Both the position numbers and the translations under genes were made by a program. 64,000 nucleotides of DNA, taken from the NCBI GenBank assembly GCA_964421355.1, contig CAYQWX010000003.1, positions 1 to 64,000 on the forward strand. Reading direction: 5' to 3'. The stretch is from JALTDM01 sp964421355. GTDB lineage: Bacteria > Bacteroidota > Bacteroidia > Bacteroidales > JALTDM01. Below the pieces are notes generated by a model. The model saw only the letters and a program-made list of their open reading frames with translations, was not told where the DNA came from and ran no database searches. Shown here one piece after another: positions 25,336 through 35,389 of the stretch. The stretch's first letter is position 1, and each line of letters begins with the position of its first letter.

Positions 25336-27294
25336 TTATTTCTTTTTATCAAACTTATCTTTTATGTATTTGAGTATTCCTCCTGCTTTTATCATTTCCA
25401 CTTGTCTTTCATTAAGACCGTGTTTTACAGGTATTTCCACATTACCATTTACCTTTAATATAAGTATATTATCATCTCCCGGTGCAAAATTAGAAGTATC
25501 TATTTCTACATCATCTCCTTGTTTTATCTTTTCATAATCTTCAGGGTTTACAAATACCAAAGGTAAAATACCAAAGTTAACAAGGTTAGCATGGTGTATT
25601 CTTGAAAAAGATTTCACTACTACAGCTTTCACTCCCAAATACATAGGAGCAATAGCAGCATGTTCTCTTGATGAACCTTGTCCGTAATTTTCTCCACCAA
25701 CTATTATTCCGCCACCTTTTTCTTCTTTTACTTTAAGTGCTCTATCTGCAAAAGTTTCATCAATTATGCTATACACAAATTTTGATATTGCAGGTATATT
25801 AGACCTCAAAGGCAACACTTTTGCCCCAGCAGGCATAATATGGTCTGTTGTTATATTATCTTCCACTTTAAGCAACACTTCTGCAGCTATTTTATCTTGC
25901 AATGGTTCTTTGTAGCCCACATAATTAATAGTAGGAGCTTTAAACACTTCTACTTCTTCAGGAAATGCGGCAGGAGCTATCACCATAGAATCATCTATTT
26001 CAAAATGATCCGGTAATGCTATACGAATAGGATTTAATCCTAAATTTCTCGGATCTGTAATTTGTCCTGTCATAGCAGCAGCTGCCGCTACTTCAGGAGA
26101 AGCTAAATAAACTCCCGCATCTTTAGTGCCTGAACGTCCATAAAAGTTTCTGTTAAATGTTCTAACAGAAACTCCTTTTGAAGGAGGTGCAAAACCCATA
26201 CCGATACATGGTCCACAAGCATTTTCCAAAAATCTAAATCCTGCTTCTAACAACTTATCATAAGCCCCTTCCTTAGTAATCATATGAAGCACTTGTTTAC
26301 TACCTGGAGATATTGCAGCAGTAACAAGAGGATAAACAGGTCTATCTGCATATTCAAACATTTTGGCAACAGTCATCAAATCCCTATATGAAGAATTGGT
26401 ACACGAACCAATAGCTACTTGATGTACTTTTAAGCCTTCAACTTCTTTTACTTTTTTCACATTATCCGGTGAATGAGGAAGAGCTATCATCGGTTCCAAT
26501 TCATCCAAATTTATTTCTACTACTTCATCGTAGGTAGCATCAGGATCTGCTTCTAATCTCCTCCATTGAGATTCGCGTCCCTCAGCTTTCATAAATAAAT
26601 ATGTTTGTTCATCACTCGGGAATATAGAAGTTGTTGCACCTAATTCCGCTCCCATATTAGTAATCGTTGCACGTTCTGGCACAGTCAATTCTTTAACACC
26701 AGGTCCTCCGTATTCAAATATCTTTCTTACTCCTCCTTTTACAGACAATCTCCTTAAAAGTTCAAGAATAATATCCTTAGCAGAAACAAAAGGTTGTAAT
26801 TTGCCTACAAGATTTACTTTTACCACTTTGGGCATAATAAGATAAAAAGGTTCACCTGCCATTGCAAGCGCTACATCCATACCTCCCGCACCAATAGCTA
26901 ATGCTCCAATACCTCCTGATGTAGGAGTATGAGAATCGGAACCTAACAAAGTTTTTCCGGGAATAGCAAACCTTTCTACATTTAATTGATGACAAATACC
27001 ATTGCCTGCTTTACTATAATAAATACCATATTTAGCAGCTACAGTTTGTAAAAACAAATGGTCATTTGCATTTTCAGGACCTCCTGCTTGTAATGTATTA
27101 TGATCCACATAAGAAACTGATAACTCCGTTTGTACTTTGGGCAATCCTATTGCTTGAAAATGTAAATATGCCATCGTACCCGTAGCATCTTGCGTAAGAG
27201 TATGATCTATTCTTATACCAATATTTTTCCCCGCCTCCATGGTGCCTTCTACCAAGTGGGCTTTGATAATCTTTTGTACTATGTTCAATCCCAT
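25336..27294 (-). CDS. acnA: Aconitate hydratase, short (Aquifex-like) type
   Basis: A 652-residue iron-sulfur enzyme interconverting citrate and isocitrate. The cluster cysteines are Cys298 (AIGSCTNSSYRDL), Cys360 and Cys363 (ENACGPCIGMGFAPP). The substrate block GSDSHTPTSGGIGALAIGAG and the swivel-domain GGENYGQGSSREHAAIAP are clear. The protein is shorter than the about 755-residue mitochondrial-type aconitase usual in Bacteroidota and resembles the approximately 650-residue form known from Aquifex, Geobacter relatives and clostridia; this is from memory of lengths and motifs. It stands divergent from citrate synthase across 152 bp, so the first two steps of the citrate cycle are probably controlled together. 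Its own -7 element is at 27324-27331. Confidence 0.93.
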   Translation of the reverse strand: MGLNIVQKIIKAHLVEGTMEAGKNIGIRIDHTLTQDATGTMAYLHFQAIGLPKVQTELSVSYVDHNTLQAGGPENANDHLFLQTVAAKYGIYYSKAGNGICHQLNVERFAIPGKTLLGSDSHTPTSGGIGALAIGAGGMDVALAMAGEPFYLIMPKVVKVNLVGKLQPFVSAKDIILELLRRLSVKGGVRKIFEYGGPGVKELTVPERATITNMGAELGATTSIFPSDEQTYLFMKAEGRESQWRRLEADPDATYDEVVEINLDELEPMIALPHSPDNVKKVKEVEGLKVHQVAIGSCTNSSYRDLMTVAKMFEYADRPVYPLVTAAISPGSKQVLHMITKEGAYDKLLEAGFRFLENACGPCIGMGFAPPSKGVSVRTFNRNFYGRSGTKDAGVYLASPEVAAAAAMTGQITDPRNLGLNPIRIALPDHFEIDDSMVIAPAAFPEEVEVFKAPTINYVGYKEPLQDKIAAEVLLKVEDNITTDHIMPAGAKVLPLRSNIPAISKFVYSIIDETFADRALKVKEEKGGGIIVGGENYGQGSSREHAAIAPMYLGVKAVVVKSFSRIHHANLVNFGILPLVFVNPEDYEKIKQGDDVEIDTSNFAPGDDNILILKVNGNVEIPVKHGLNERQVEMIKAGGILKYIKDKFDKKK

Positions 27295-27323
27295 TTTTAT
27301 TTATTTTTTAAGATGTTATGGCA

Positions 27324-27331
27324 CAAATATA
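27324..27331 (-). promoter_or_regulatory. -7 promoter element of aconitase
   Basis: TATATTTG on the minus strand (CAAATATA on plus), 29 bp before the start at 27294. The divergent citrate synthase promoter must lie in the same 152-bp gap, but only a weak TATATTTTTA-like stretch is visible there. Confidence 0.5.
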
Positions 27332-27446
27332 CAAATAAGATAAATTTGTTTAATATTTTTCTATAAATTATTTAGAGAATTATTTCTTTATATAAAAAAA
27401 TATATATTTTTACCCAGACTTATAACAAATAAAATTTTTAAGTATT

Positions 27447-28760
27447 ATGGAAAATACAAAACTATTTCAAAAACTATCAGAAAAAATTGAAGCACATCGT
27501 CCAAGAACAACCCGCTTGTTAAAAGAATTTGGCGATGTAAAAGCCGATGAAGTAAAAATTAGACAAATAATCGGTGGAATGCGAGGAGTAAAAGTACTTG
27601 TAACTGATATCTCTTATTTAGACCCTTATGAAGGAATTAGATACAGAGGATTAACATTGCCTGAAGTATTTGAAAAATTACCAAAACCTGAAGGGAAAGA
27701 ATATCCTTATGTAGAAGGATTATTTTATTTATTATTAACAGGCGAAGTTCCAACACAAGAAGAAGTAAACGAACTGATAGAATTGTTCAAAGAACATAGA
27801 AAATTACCTCAATATGTAATAGATGTATTAAGAGCAATGCCAGCAGATAGCCATCCAATGGCAATGTTTGCAACAGCAGTAGTCGCAATGCAAAGAGAAT
27901 CAAAATTCGCTGAATTTTACAGAGAAGGATTTAATAAAATGGAAGCATGGAAATATATGCTAAAAGATGCAATAGAAATATTAGCCAAACTTCCTATGAT
28001 TGCAGCATACATATATCGTAGAAAATATAAAGGAGACATCCATATTCCTGAAGATACAAATTTAGACTTTGGAGGTAATTTTGCTCATATGATGGGAATA
28101 CCTACTCCTTATGACGAAGTGGCAAGAATGTATTTTATAATCCATGCTGACCATGAAAGTGGTAATGTATCTGCTCATACAGGACATTTGGTTGCTTCTG
28201 CTTTATCTGATGCTTATTATTCAATATCCGCAATGTTAGATGGCTTGGCAGGACCATTACACGGATTAGCAAATCAAGAAGTGTTAAGATGGATACAAGG
28301 AGTAATGGAAAAAATGGGAGATAAACTTCCAAGTGAAGAAGATATGAAAAAATTTGTATGGGATACATTAAATTCAGGCCAAGTAATACCAGGATTTGGA
28401 CATGCTGTATTAAGAAAAACAGATCCTCGTTATATGGTTCAAAGAGAATTTGCCCTCAAACACATGAAAGATGATATATTATTCAAATATGTTGACTTAC
28501 TATATAAAGTAGTACCACCTATTTTGGTAGAACAAGGTAAAGCAAAAAATCCATGGCCTAATGTAGATGCTCATTCTGGAGTGGTACAATGGTATTATGG
28601 ACTAAAAGAATATGATTTTTACACAGTACTATTTGGTGTAGGCAGAGCAATAGGTGTATTATCTAATATTGTATGGGACAGGGCTTTAGGTTACCCAATA
28701 GAAAGACCTAAGTCTATTACAACAGATATGTTGGAAGAAATAGCTGGAATGAAAAAATAA
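27447..28760 (+). CDS. gltA: Citrate synthase, eukaryotic-like type
   Basis: A 437-residue enzyme condensing oxaloacetate and acetyl-CoA. The catalytic triad is visible as the His of GLAGPLHGLANQEVL, the His of GFGHAVLRKTDPRY and the Asp of NVDAHSGVVQWYYG. These surroundings, with ADHESGNVSAHTGHLVASAL, are those of the mitochondrial (eukaryotic-like) group, not of the hexameric NADH-regulated bacterial enzyme. Geobacter is a known bacterial carrier of this type. The N-terminal RQIIGGMRGVKVLVTDISYL and GIRYRGLTLPEV also agree. A strong terminator follows 25 bp after the stop. It is divergent from the short aconitase gene. Confidence 0.93.
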   Translation: MENTKLFQKLSEKIEAHRPRTTRLLKEFGDVKADEVKIRQIIGGMRGVKVLVTDISYLDPYEGIRYRGLTLPEVFEKLPKPEGKEYPYVEGLFYLLLTGEVPTQEEVNELIELFKEHRKLPQYVIDVLRAMPADSHPMAMFATAVVAMQRESKFAEFYREGFNKMEAWKYMLKDAIEILAKLPMIAAYIYRRKYKGDIHIPEDTNLDFGGNFAHMMGIPTPYDEVARMYFIIHADHESGNVSAHTGHLVASALSDAYYSISAMLDGLAGPLHGLANQEVLRWIQGVMEKMGDKLPSEEDMKKFVWDTLNSGQVIPGFGHAVLRKTDPRYMVQREFALKHMKDDILFKYVDLLYKVVPPILVEQGKAKNPWPNVDAHSGVVQWYYGLKEYDFYTVLFGVGRAIGVLSNIVWDRALGYPIERPKSITTDMLEEIAGMKK

Positions 28761-28784
28761 AATAATTTTATAAACTTTTAATTT

Positions 28785-28817
28785 AAAGGGCTGTGATTTT
28801 TTCAACAGCCCTTTTTT
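28785..28817 (+). terminator. Rho-independent terminator after citrate synthase
   Basis: AAAGGGCTGT and ACAGCCCTTTT form a stem around a loop of about 10 nt, followed by a T run. It lies inside the longest open frame of the next gene (GTG at 28793), which helps show that the true start of that gene is downstream at 28907. Confidence 0.9.
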
Positions 28818-28890
28818 ATTTTTTTAACTTTAAAAATAAAATACGCAACTTTTACCATAGCTTTTCGTTTTCTTATCAAAATTATTTATT

Positions 28891-28898
28891 TATTTTTG
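28891..28898 (+). promoter_or_regulatory. -7 promoter element of the giant surface-protein cluster
   Basis: TATTTTTG, an exact TAnnTTTG match, 8 bp before the ATG at 28907. If used, the 5' leader is only a few bases long. It supports the downstream start over the GTG at 28793. Confidence 0.45.
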
Positions 28899-28906
28899 TA
28901 TCAACA

Positions 28907-31900
28907 ATGAAAAAGAATTTAAACAAAGTGAAACGGATAATATTTTTAGTAGCATTTTTAACAGGAATAACATATATTACTAATGCACAAACATATTCAG
29001 TTACAGACGGAGGAACGGTAAATACTTGTAATGGCACCCTTAACTTAGGAAATTATACACCTGGGCAAACTTATGTATTTACATTATGCTCTGATGATGT
29101 ATCCAGTGGAAACACAAACATGTCTGTCACATTTGATTCATATAACATCAATAATGGCACTCTATGTGTTTATGATGGTACTTCTACAAATGCTCCCCAA
29201 ATTGGCTGTAATGCATGGCAATCTCCATGGGCGGTAACAGCAAGTGGAGCTAATGCTTCCGGTTGTTTAACATTTGAATATACAGGAAATAGCACTGGAG
29301 ATAATTTTTCAGGCACTATCCATTGTCATTTTCAGTGTCAGCATTCGGAATTGGTTCTAGACTCTACAAATCCGGCTTTTGTATATGAAGATAGTGCTTA
29401 TTATGTAAACATATGTGAAGGACAACAAATATCTTTTAACATCCATGGAGAATATTCAAATGCAACTTATTCTCAATCAGACGCTACTTCTACTTTTACT
29501 TGGTATTGGTCCAATGATGACTCCATAATAGGTCAAGGACTTACTTCACAAACTCACACATTCACAGGACATCATGGTTATAATGTAAGAGTATATATGG
29601 AAGATGCTATGGGATGCGAATCCTCAACAATGGTAAATGTAAGAGTAAGGGTAAGTTTGAAGCCTTCGTTTAATGAAACTTCATTAGATCCAACTATTAT
29701 TTGTCCATGTGACCCTGTAACACTTGGAAGTGATGCAAATAATGATGGTGTTGCAAATGTAGAAGAACCATCGTGGACAAGTATGCCTCCTTTGGTAGTT
29801 TCTGGAACAACTTATCTGCCGGACGGTAGTGGAGTTTGCTATGAAACTTCTATACAAGTAAATAGCTTTGAACCTGGACAAACATTAGATGATATAAACC
29901 AACTTAATGGTATTTGCATGAATATAGAACACTCTTTTATTGGAGACTTAACAATGTATATAATTTGCCCAAACGGAACACAAGTGCAAATGGAGGCACA
30001 AACAGGAGGTGGAGTATTCTTAGGAGATGCCAATGACAATAGCACAAGTCCGGGAACAGGTTACACATATTGTATATCTCCTAACCCCACCTATAATGGA
30101 ACTTTAGGAGATGCTGCCAATGCAGGACATACAGTAGGTGTTTCTCAGGGAAGTGCAGTAGATCCAAATGACACCTATGCTTCTTACGAATCTTTAAGTG
30201 CATTGGTAGGGTGTCCCCTTAACGGACAATGGACTATACGGATTTGTGATAATTGGGAAATTGATGATGGTTATATTTTTGCATGGTGGTTAGATTTTGA
30301 TCCATCACTATATCCTGATGTATGGCAATACACCAATAATATAGTATCTCAAACATGGACAGCACCAAATACAGGAGGACAAATATTAGATGATAATGGT
30401 CAAGGATATGGTGCAGGTACCTATTTTTGTGAAAACCCACCTAACAGTCAGACACAACAACCTTTTACATTGACGGTGGTAGATGATTATGGGTGTACAT
30501 ACGATACCACAATTAATGTAATAGTAAGATCAGTAACCGATACACAATGTGAATGTTATACTCCACCATTTACTATAGATGTAGTTCCTCCTCCTTGTGC
30601 AGATTCTGCTGCAAAATTTACATATAATGGAGGTAGTAACCCTGTAGATGCTAGTATTTCTACTTTTACTTGGGATTTTGGTCCTGGTAATGTAGTAGGT
30701 GGAGATGTAAACGGTCCCGGTCCAATATGGGTAAAATTTCCTCCAGGATCAACTAATACCGTAAGTCTTCAAGTACAAGAAAGTTATTGCGAACCTTATG
30801 ATACATCAACAACAGTAACAACTCCGCCAACATTACTAACTTCTACATCATCACAAGATGTTTTATGTTACGGAGATGTAAACGGTGTTGCAATGGTAAA
30901 TGCTAACGGAGGAACTCCTCCTTATACATACTCTTGGAACAACGGAGCTACTATGGACTCTTTAACAGGATTAGGTGCAGGATTATATAGCGTTACAGTA
31001 ACTGACTCAAATGGCTGTTATTCCACAAATGCAGTAATAATACACCAACCTGATTCTCTAAAATTAGATGTTCAAGATAATTTTGAAGTATGTAATGGAC
31101 AACCCTTAACCGTAACAACGTCTACCACAGGCGGAACACCTCCCTATACATATTCTTGGAATGGAAACGATGGAGGACCTACTTTAAATAATTTTCCGGA
31201 TACAAGCATAGATTACAATATAGTAGTTACCGACAATAATGGATGCCTCGCACATGCATCTACTCATGTTCAAGTATCACCACCATTAAGAATGGAATTA
31301 TTTACAAACAAAGACAGTATATGTCCTGGAGATGAAGTAGTTATATCAGCGGCATTTTTTGGTGGTGGTGGTGGACCTTATTATATTTATCTAGACAATG
31401 GACAAGTAATTACTTTGCCAATCAAAATGCGTTTTAATGAAAGTACTCAAGTTATTATTCATGCCAAAGATGTGTGTGGCTCTGAAGCAACAGACACAGT
31501 AAATATAGGAGTATATCAAATGCCTTATGTAACTTTTATAGCAGACACATTAGAAGGGTGCCAACCATTTACTGTTAATTTTAACATTACAGCAGGAGCA
31601 GAACAGACTCATAATTATATATGGAATTTTGGAGATCGAGATGATATAAACCTTTCTTTAAGTGGAAATCCTGAACATACTTATTTCGATGCAGGACTAT
31701 ATGATGTTACATTAATGTACACAACTAACAAAGGCTGTAAAGACACAGTTAGTATCCCCAATATGATATTAGTTCACAAAAAACCTGTTGCTCGTTTCAT
31801 AGAAAAACCTGAACATGCAACCATAATAGACCCTGTAATAAACTTTGTAAATCAATCAACAGAAGATGCTATCTTATTTATGTGGGACTTTGGAGATGGA

Positions 31901-32332
31901 GATAGTTCTTTACAAATTAATCCACAACATATTTACCCCAAAGAACCTGCATCATACGACGTAACTTTATATGTAGAAACGGTGTATGGCTGTAAAGATA
32001 CAACTTCACATGTAATAGATATAAACGATGTCTATGTACTATATGCCCCAACAGCTTTTACTCCTGATAATGATGGGATAAATGAAATATTTTATATTAC
32101 AGGACACGGAATCACATCAAAAGGATTTAAATTAACCATATATGATAGATGGGGTGAAAAAATCTGGGAAACAGATAAATATGATCCTGAAAATCCGGCT
32201 CGCTATGGGTGGGACGGAATAGCAAAAAACCACAAAAAAGCTGAACCGGGAACATATGTATGGTATTGTGAATTTTATGACATATTCGGAAATTTTCAAT
32301 CTGAAACAGGCACAGTACTTTTAATTAGATAA
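28907..32332 (+). CDS. Giant surface protein A: CUB-like, P-domain-like, SprB repeat, PKD and gliding-associated C-terminal domain
   Basis: A 1141-residue exported protein counted from the ATG at 28907; a longer frame from a GTG would start inside a terminator. The signal peptide ends at TYITNAQ. Residues about 28-145 look CUB-like (TLCVYDGTSTNAPQIGC). Residues about 300-465 look like a proprotein-convertase P domain (IEHSFIGDLTMYIICPNGTQ, then NGQWTIRICDNWEIDDG). Residues about 650-715 are a SprB-type repeat (GGTPPYTYSWNNGATMDSL). Two PKD-like domains (WNFGDRDD, WDFGDGDSSLQINP) follow, and the last 100 residues are the gliding-motility-associated C-terminal domain (FTPDNDGINEIFYI, YDRWGEKIWETD, GTYVWYCEF), a type B T9SS signal. 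It is the first of three tandem paralogues. No enzyme motif is seen; an adhesive or matrix role is inferred. Confidence 0.88.
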   Translation: MKKNLNKVKRIIFLVAFLTGITYITNAQTYSVTDGGTVNTCNGTLNLGNYTPGQTYVFTLCSDDVSSGNTNMSVTFDSYNINNGTLCVYDGTSTNAPQIGCNAWQSPWAVTASGANASGCLTFEYTGNSTGDNFSGTIHCHFQCQHSELVLDSTNPAFVYEDSAYYVNICEGQQISFNIHGEYSNATYSQSDATSTFTWYWSNDDSIIGQGLTSQTHTFTGHHGYNVRVYMEDAMGCESSTMVNVRVRVSLKPSFNETSLDPTIICPCDPVTLGSDANNDGVANVEEPSWTSMPPLVVSGTTYLPDGSGVCYETSIQVNSFEPGQTLDDINQLNGICMNIEHSFIGDLTMYIICPNGTQVQMEAQTGGGVFLGDANDNSTSPGTGYTYCISPNPTYNGTLGDAANAGHTVGVSQGSAVDPNDTYASYESLSALVGCPLNGQWTIRICDNWEIDDGYIFAWWLDFDPSLYPDVWQYTNNIVSQTWTAPNTGGQILDDNGQGYGAGTYFCENPPNSQTQQPFTLTVVDDYGCTYDTTINVIVRSVTDTQCECYTPPFTIDVVPPPCADSAAKFTYNGGSNPVDASISTFTWDFGPGNVVGGDVNGPGPIWVKFPPGSTNTVSLQVQESYCEPYDTSTTVTTPPTLLTSTSSQDVLCYGDVNGVAMVNANGGTPPYTYSWNNGATMDSLTGLGAGLYSVTVTDSNGCYSTNAVIIHQPDSLKLDVQDNFEVCNGQPLTVTTSTTGGTPPYTYSWNGNDGGPTLNNFPDTSIDYNIVVTDNNGCLAHASTHVQVSPPLRMELFTNKDSICPGDEVVISAAFFGGGGGPYYIYLDNGQVITLPIKMRFNESTQVIIHAKDVCGSEATDTVNIGVYQMPYVTFIADTLEGCQPFTVNFNITAGAEQTHNYIWNFGDRDDINLSLSGNPEHTYFDAGLYDVTLMYTTNKGCKDTVSIPNMILVHKKPVARFIEKPEHATIIDPVINFVNQSTEDAILFMWDFGDGDSSLQINPQHIYPKEPASYDVTLYVETVYGCKDTTSHVIDINDVYVLYAPTAFTPDNDGINEIFYITGHGITSKGFKLTIYDRWGEKIWETDKYDPENPARYGWDGIAKNHKKAEPGTYVWYCEFYDIFGNFQSETGTVLLIR

Positions 32333-35300
32333 ATGAATAAAAAAAAATTATATTATTTTTTAACAATATTTATATTTTTACCCGTATTATCATACTCTCA
32401 ATTTGATTTACAGGCAGGAGTGAGTGATACTGATATTTGCCTTGGTGAATGTGTAAATTTATGGTCTAGTTATAATAACACTAATCAATTAATGGGTAAT
32501 GATTTTAATAATGGTACCGTAGGTACAGGCTGGCAATCTAATGCCTCCCCAATGTTCAACAATCCATGTGGTCCCGGACCGGATGGCACAATATATGCAT
32601 GGATAGGACCTGCAACCGACTTTCCAAGAGAACTCGTTACACAACCTTATACTGTAACAACAGCATGTACTATCTGCTTCGACATGAAATATGCAGTGCA
32701 AGCAAATAGTAGTCCTTGTGAAGGTCCTGACGAACCTACTGAAGGTGTACATTTACAATATTCCACAGATGGAGGTAACACATGGATAGACATAAATTAT
32801 TGGGATCCTAACGGAGGTTATGATTCTTATCTAACCACATGGCATAACTACTGTGAAAATGTACCAATAAATGGCTCAAATGTTCAATTTAGATGGTTTC
32901 AAAATGTAACTTCAGGAAATGATTATGATCACTGGGGAATAGATAATGTATATATTACTTGTCCCAATGACCCTCCAAATATTGTATGGAATGATGGGAA
33001 CCAAGATTTCTGGTATGATACTGTTCCTCCCACACAATGCCCAACACAATCTACCGATTATACCGTAACTGTATATAATGATTCACAATCAGAAAGTCAA
33101 ACAGTACATGTTACCGTATATATGCCACCCACAGCCGACGCAGGACAAAATGATGAAGTTTGCGGATATCAATACACTTTAAGTGCAAATACTCCAAATG
33201 TTGGTGTAGGAACATGGTCTTCTACAGAAACTGGTGTTTCTTTCTCTGACATCAATAATCCTAATGCTACTGTAACAGTTACCTCACCTGGATACCATAC
33301 TTTTTTATGGACAGTAAACAATGGAGTATGCAGTGCTTCAGATTCAGTAACTATACTGTTTGATGAACCTCCTGTGGCAAACGCAGGAATAAATGATAAT
33401 ATTTGCGGCTCACACTATACATTAAATGCAACTCCAAGTGTAGGAATAGGAACTTGGACATCCAATCCTCCATACAATATTCACATATACGATCAACACA
33501 ATCCAAATTCGGAATTAGATGTATTTACTTATGGCGATTTTACTTTCACTTGGACAGAAGTAAACGGATTATGTTCAGATGCGGATTCTATAACAGTTCA
33601 CTTTAAACTAATACCTACTTCGGATTTTTCCGTAGATTCGTTATGGTGTTATCAAGATGTTATAAACATTACTTATAATGGCAATGCAGACGATACCGCA
33701 AACTTTCATTGGTATTTTGACAATGCAACTATTATTAATGGTGCGAATGAAGGACCTTATTCCATATATTGGCCCAATCAAGGTAATTATAATATAAGTC
33801 TATGGGTAGAGCAAGAAGGTTGTTATTCCGATACTACAACTTATTCATTTTTTAACCCTCCGGAATTACAAGCATCATTAAGTCACACAAATGTTACATG
33901 CTATGGATATAACAATGCTACAATTACACCAACTGTAACAGGAGGTGTACCTCCATATCATTTTAATTGGAATACGGGAAATACAGATACGGCTCTTATA
34001 GACATAGGAGCTGGAAATTATAATGTTACCATTAATGATAGCCATGGATGCGAAGTAGAACTAGCAACAATTATTACAGAACCAGAATCTTTATCTATAG
34101 CAATGCCTGCATCCCTTGATGTCTGTAATGGACAACCTGTTACAATAAATCCAACCGTAACAGGAGGAACACAACCATATAATTATCAATGGAATAACGG
34201 ACAAACTAATATTAATCTAAATTTTATTCCTACTAATGACACTATAGTTTCAATGTTAGTAACAGACAATAATGGATGCCAAGATAGTGCATCTACATAC
34301 ATAGATGTAAGCGAGCCACTACATATGAATCTTGTTACAAGTAGAGATAGTGTTTGCAAAGGAGACAATATAACAGTAAATGCCGCATTCTGGGGTGGCT
34401 CGGGAGGTCCATATTATATTTATGATAATGAACAAAATGTATTAACACTCCCTTTAATAGTAACGATTCAAAATGATACTACTTTTGTCATTCATTCTAG
34501 AGATGTTTGTGGATCTATAGCATCAGATACAGCAAATGTATATATATATCCTATGCCAAATGTTCAATTTATATCTGACACAACAAGCGGCTGTCAACCA
34601 TTACCTGTAAATTTCACAGTAGTACAAGGAGCTGAACATTTAACCTCTTACATTTGGAACTTTGGAGATAATGACAATCAAAATCTATCTGTAGGAATAA
34701 ATCCTTATCATTTATATAATGATTATGGAACATTTACCGTGACTTTAATGTACAAAACCGATAAAGGTTGCAAGGATACTGCAAGAATAGAAAATATGAT
34801 AAATGTTTATAAAAAACCTCATGCAGAATTTATAACAAAACCCTCTGCCGCAACTATTATAAATCCAACAATGGATTTTATAAATACTTCTTTAGATAAC
34901 ATTATAAATATATGGAGTTTTGGTGACGGTGATAGTAGTATTCAAGTAAACCCGAGGCATATATATGCCCAAATACCTAAAACTTATTTAACCCGGTTAA
35001 TTGTAGAATCGAATAAAGGGTGTAAAGATACTGCTACTAAATATGTAGAAATACAAGATGTAAATGTATTCTATGCTCCTACTGCATTTACTCCTGATAA
35101 CGATGGAATAAATGAAATATTTTATGTAGTTATAAGAAATATCGACAATAAACAACCTTTCTATTTAAGCATGTTTGACAGATGGGGTGAACTTATTTGG
35201 CAAACTGATAAATACGATCCGGAAAATCCAGCCCATTACGGGTGGAATGGAATTATAAAAGGAGATAAACCCGCTCCTCCTGATACTTATGTGTGGCATT

Positions 35301-35365
35301 GTATGTATTATGACAAAGATGGCAATCAATATCAAAAGAGTGGAAATATAGTTTTAATAAGATAA
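32333..35365 (+). CDS. Giant surface protein B: carbohydrate-binding-like N-terminus, SprB repeat, PKD and gliding-associated C-terminal domain
   Basis: A 1010-residue protein starting directly at the stop of protein A (TAAATG). A signal peptide ends near LSYSQ. The N-terminal 220 residues are unlike proteins A and C and include HLQYSTDGGNTWIDINYWD and FRWFQNVTSGNDYDHWGIDN, a pattern I associate with reelin/BNR-like ligand modules. Two repeats of DAGQNDEVCGYQYTLSA / NAGINDNICGSHYTLNA type follow, then a SprB-like repeat (about 510-580), two PKD-like domains (from about 750) and the type B T9SS domain (about 915-1010; FTPDNDGINEIFYVV). Its last 260 residues are very close to protein C, also at DNA level. 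It is probably co-transcribed with A and C. Confidence 0.88.
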   Translation: MNKKKLYYFLTIFIFLPVLSYSQFDLQAGVSDTDICLGECVNLWSSYNNTNQLMGNDFNNGTVGTGWQSNASPMFNNPCGPGPDGTIYAWIGPATDFPRELVTQPYTVTTACTICFDMKYAVQANSSPCEGPDEPTEGVHLQYSTDGGNTWIDINYWDPNGGYDSYLTTWHNYCENVPINGSNVQFRWFQNVTSGNDYDHWGIDNVYITCPNDPPNIVWNDGNQDFWYDTVPPTQCPTQSTDYTVTVYNDSQSESQTVHVTVYMPPTADAGQNDEVCGYQYTLSANTPNVGVGTWSSTETGVSFSDINNPNATVTVTSPGYHTFLWTVNNGVCSASDSVTILFDEPPVANAGINDNICGSHYTLNATPSVGIGTWTSNPPYNIHIYDQHNPNSELDVFTYGDFTFTWTEVNGLCSDADSITVHFKLIPTSDFSVDSLWCYQDVINITYNGNADDTANFHWYFDNATIINGANEGPYSIYWPNQGNYNISLWVEQEGCYSDTTTYSFFNPPELQASLSHTNVTCYGYNNATITPTVTGGVPPYHFNWNTGNTDTALIDIGAGNYNVTINDSHGCEVELATIITEPESLSIAMPASLDVCNGQPVTINPTVTGGTQPYNYQWNNGQTNINLNFIPTNDTIVSMLVTDNNGCQDSASTYIDVSEPLHMNLVTSRDSVCKGDNITVNAAFWGGSGGPYYIYDNEQNVLTLPLIVTIQNDTTFVIHSRDVCGSIASDTANVYIYPMPNVQFISDTTSGCQPLPVNFTVVQGAEHLTSYIWNFGDNDNQNLSVGINPYHLYNDYGTFTVTLMYKTDKGCKDTARIENMINVYKKPHAEFITKPSAATIINPTMDFINTSLDNIINIWSFGDGDSSIQVNPRHIYAQIPKTYLTRLIVESNKGCKDTATKYVEIQDVNVFYAPTAFTPDNDGINEIFYVVIRNIDNKQPFYLSMFDRWGELIWQTDKYDPENPAHYGWNGIIKGDKPAPPDTYVWHCMYYDKDGNQYQKSGNIVLIR

Positions 35366-35389
35366 AAACATAAAAAAAGATAAAATAAC

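Noticed and set aside
28793..28906. N-terminal extension of surface protein A from a GTG
   Set aside because: The extension begins inside the citrate synthase terminator and upstream of the -7 element; the ATG at 28907 gives a proper signal peptide.
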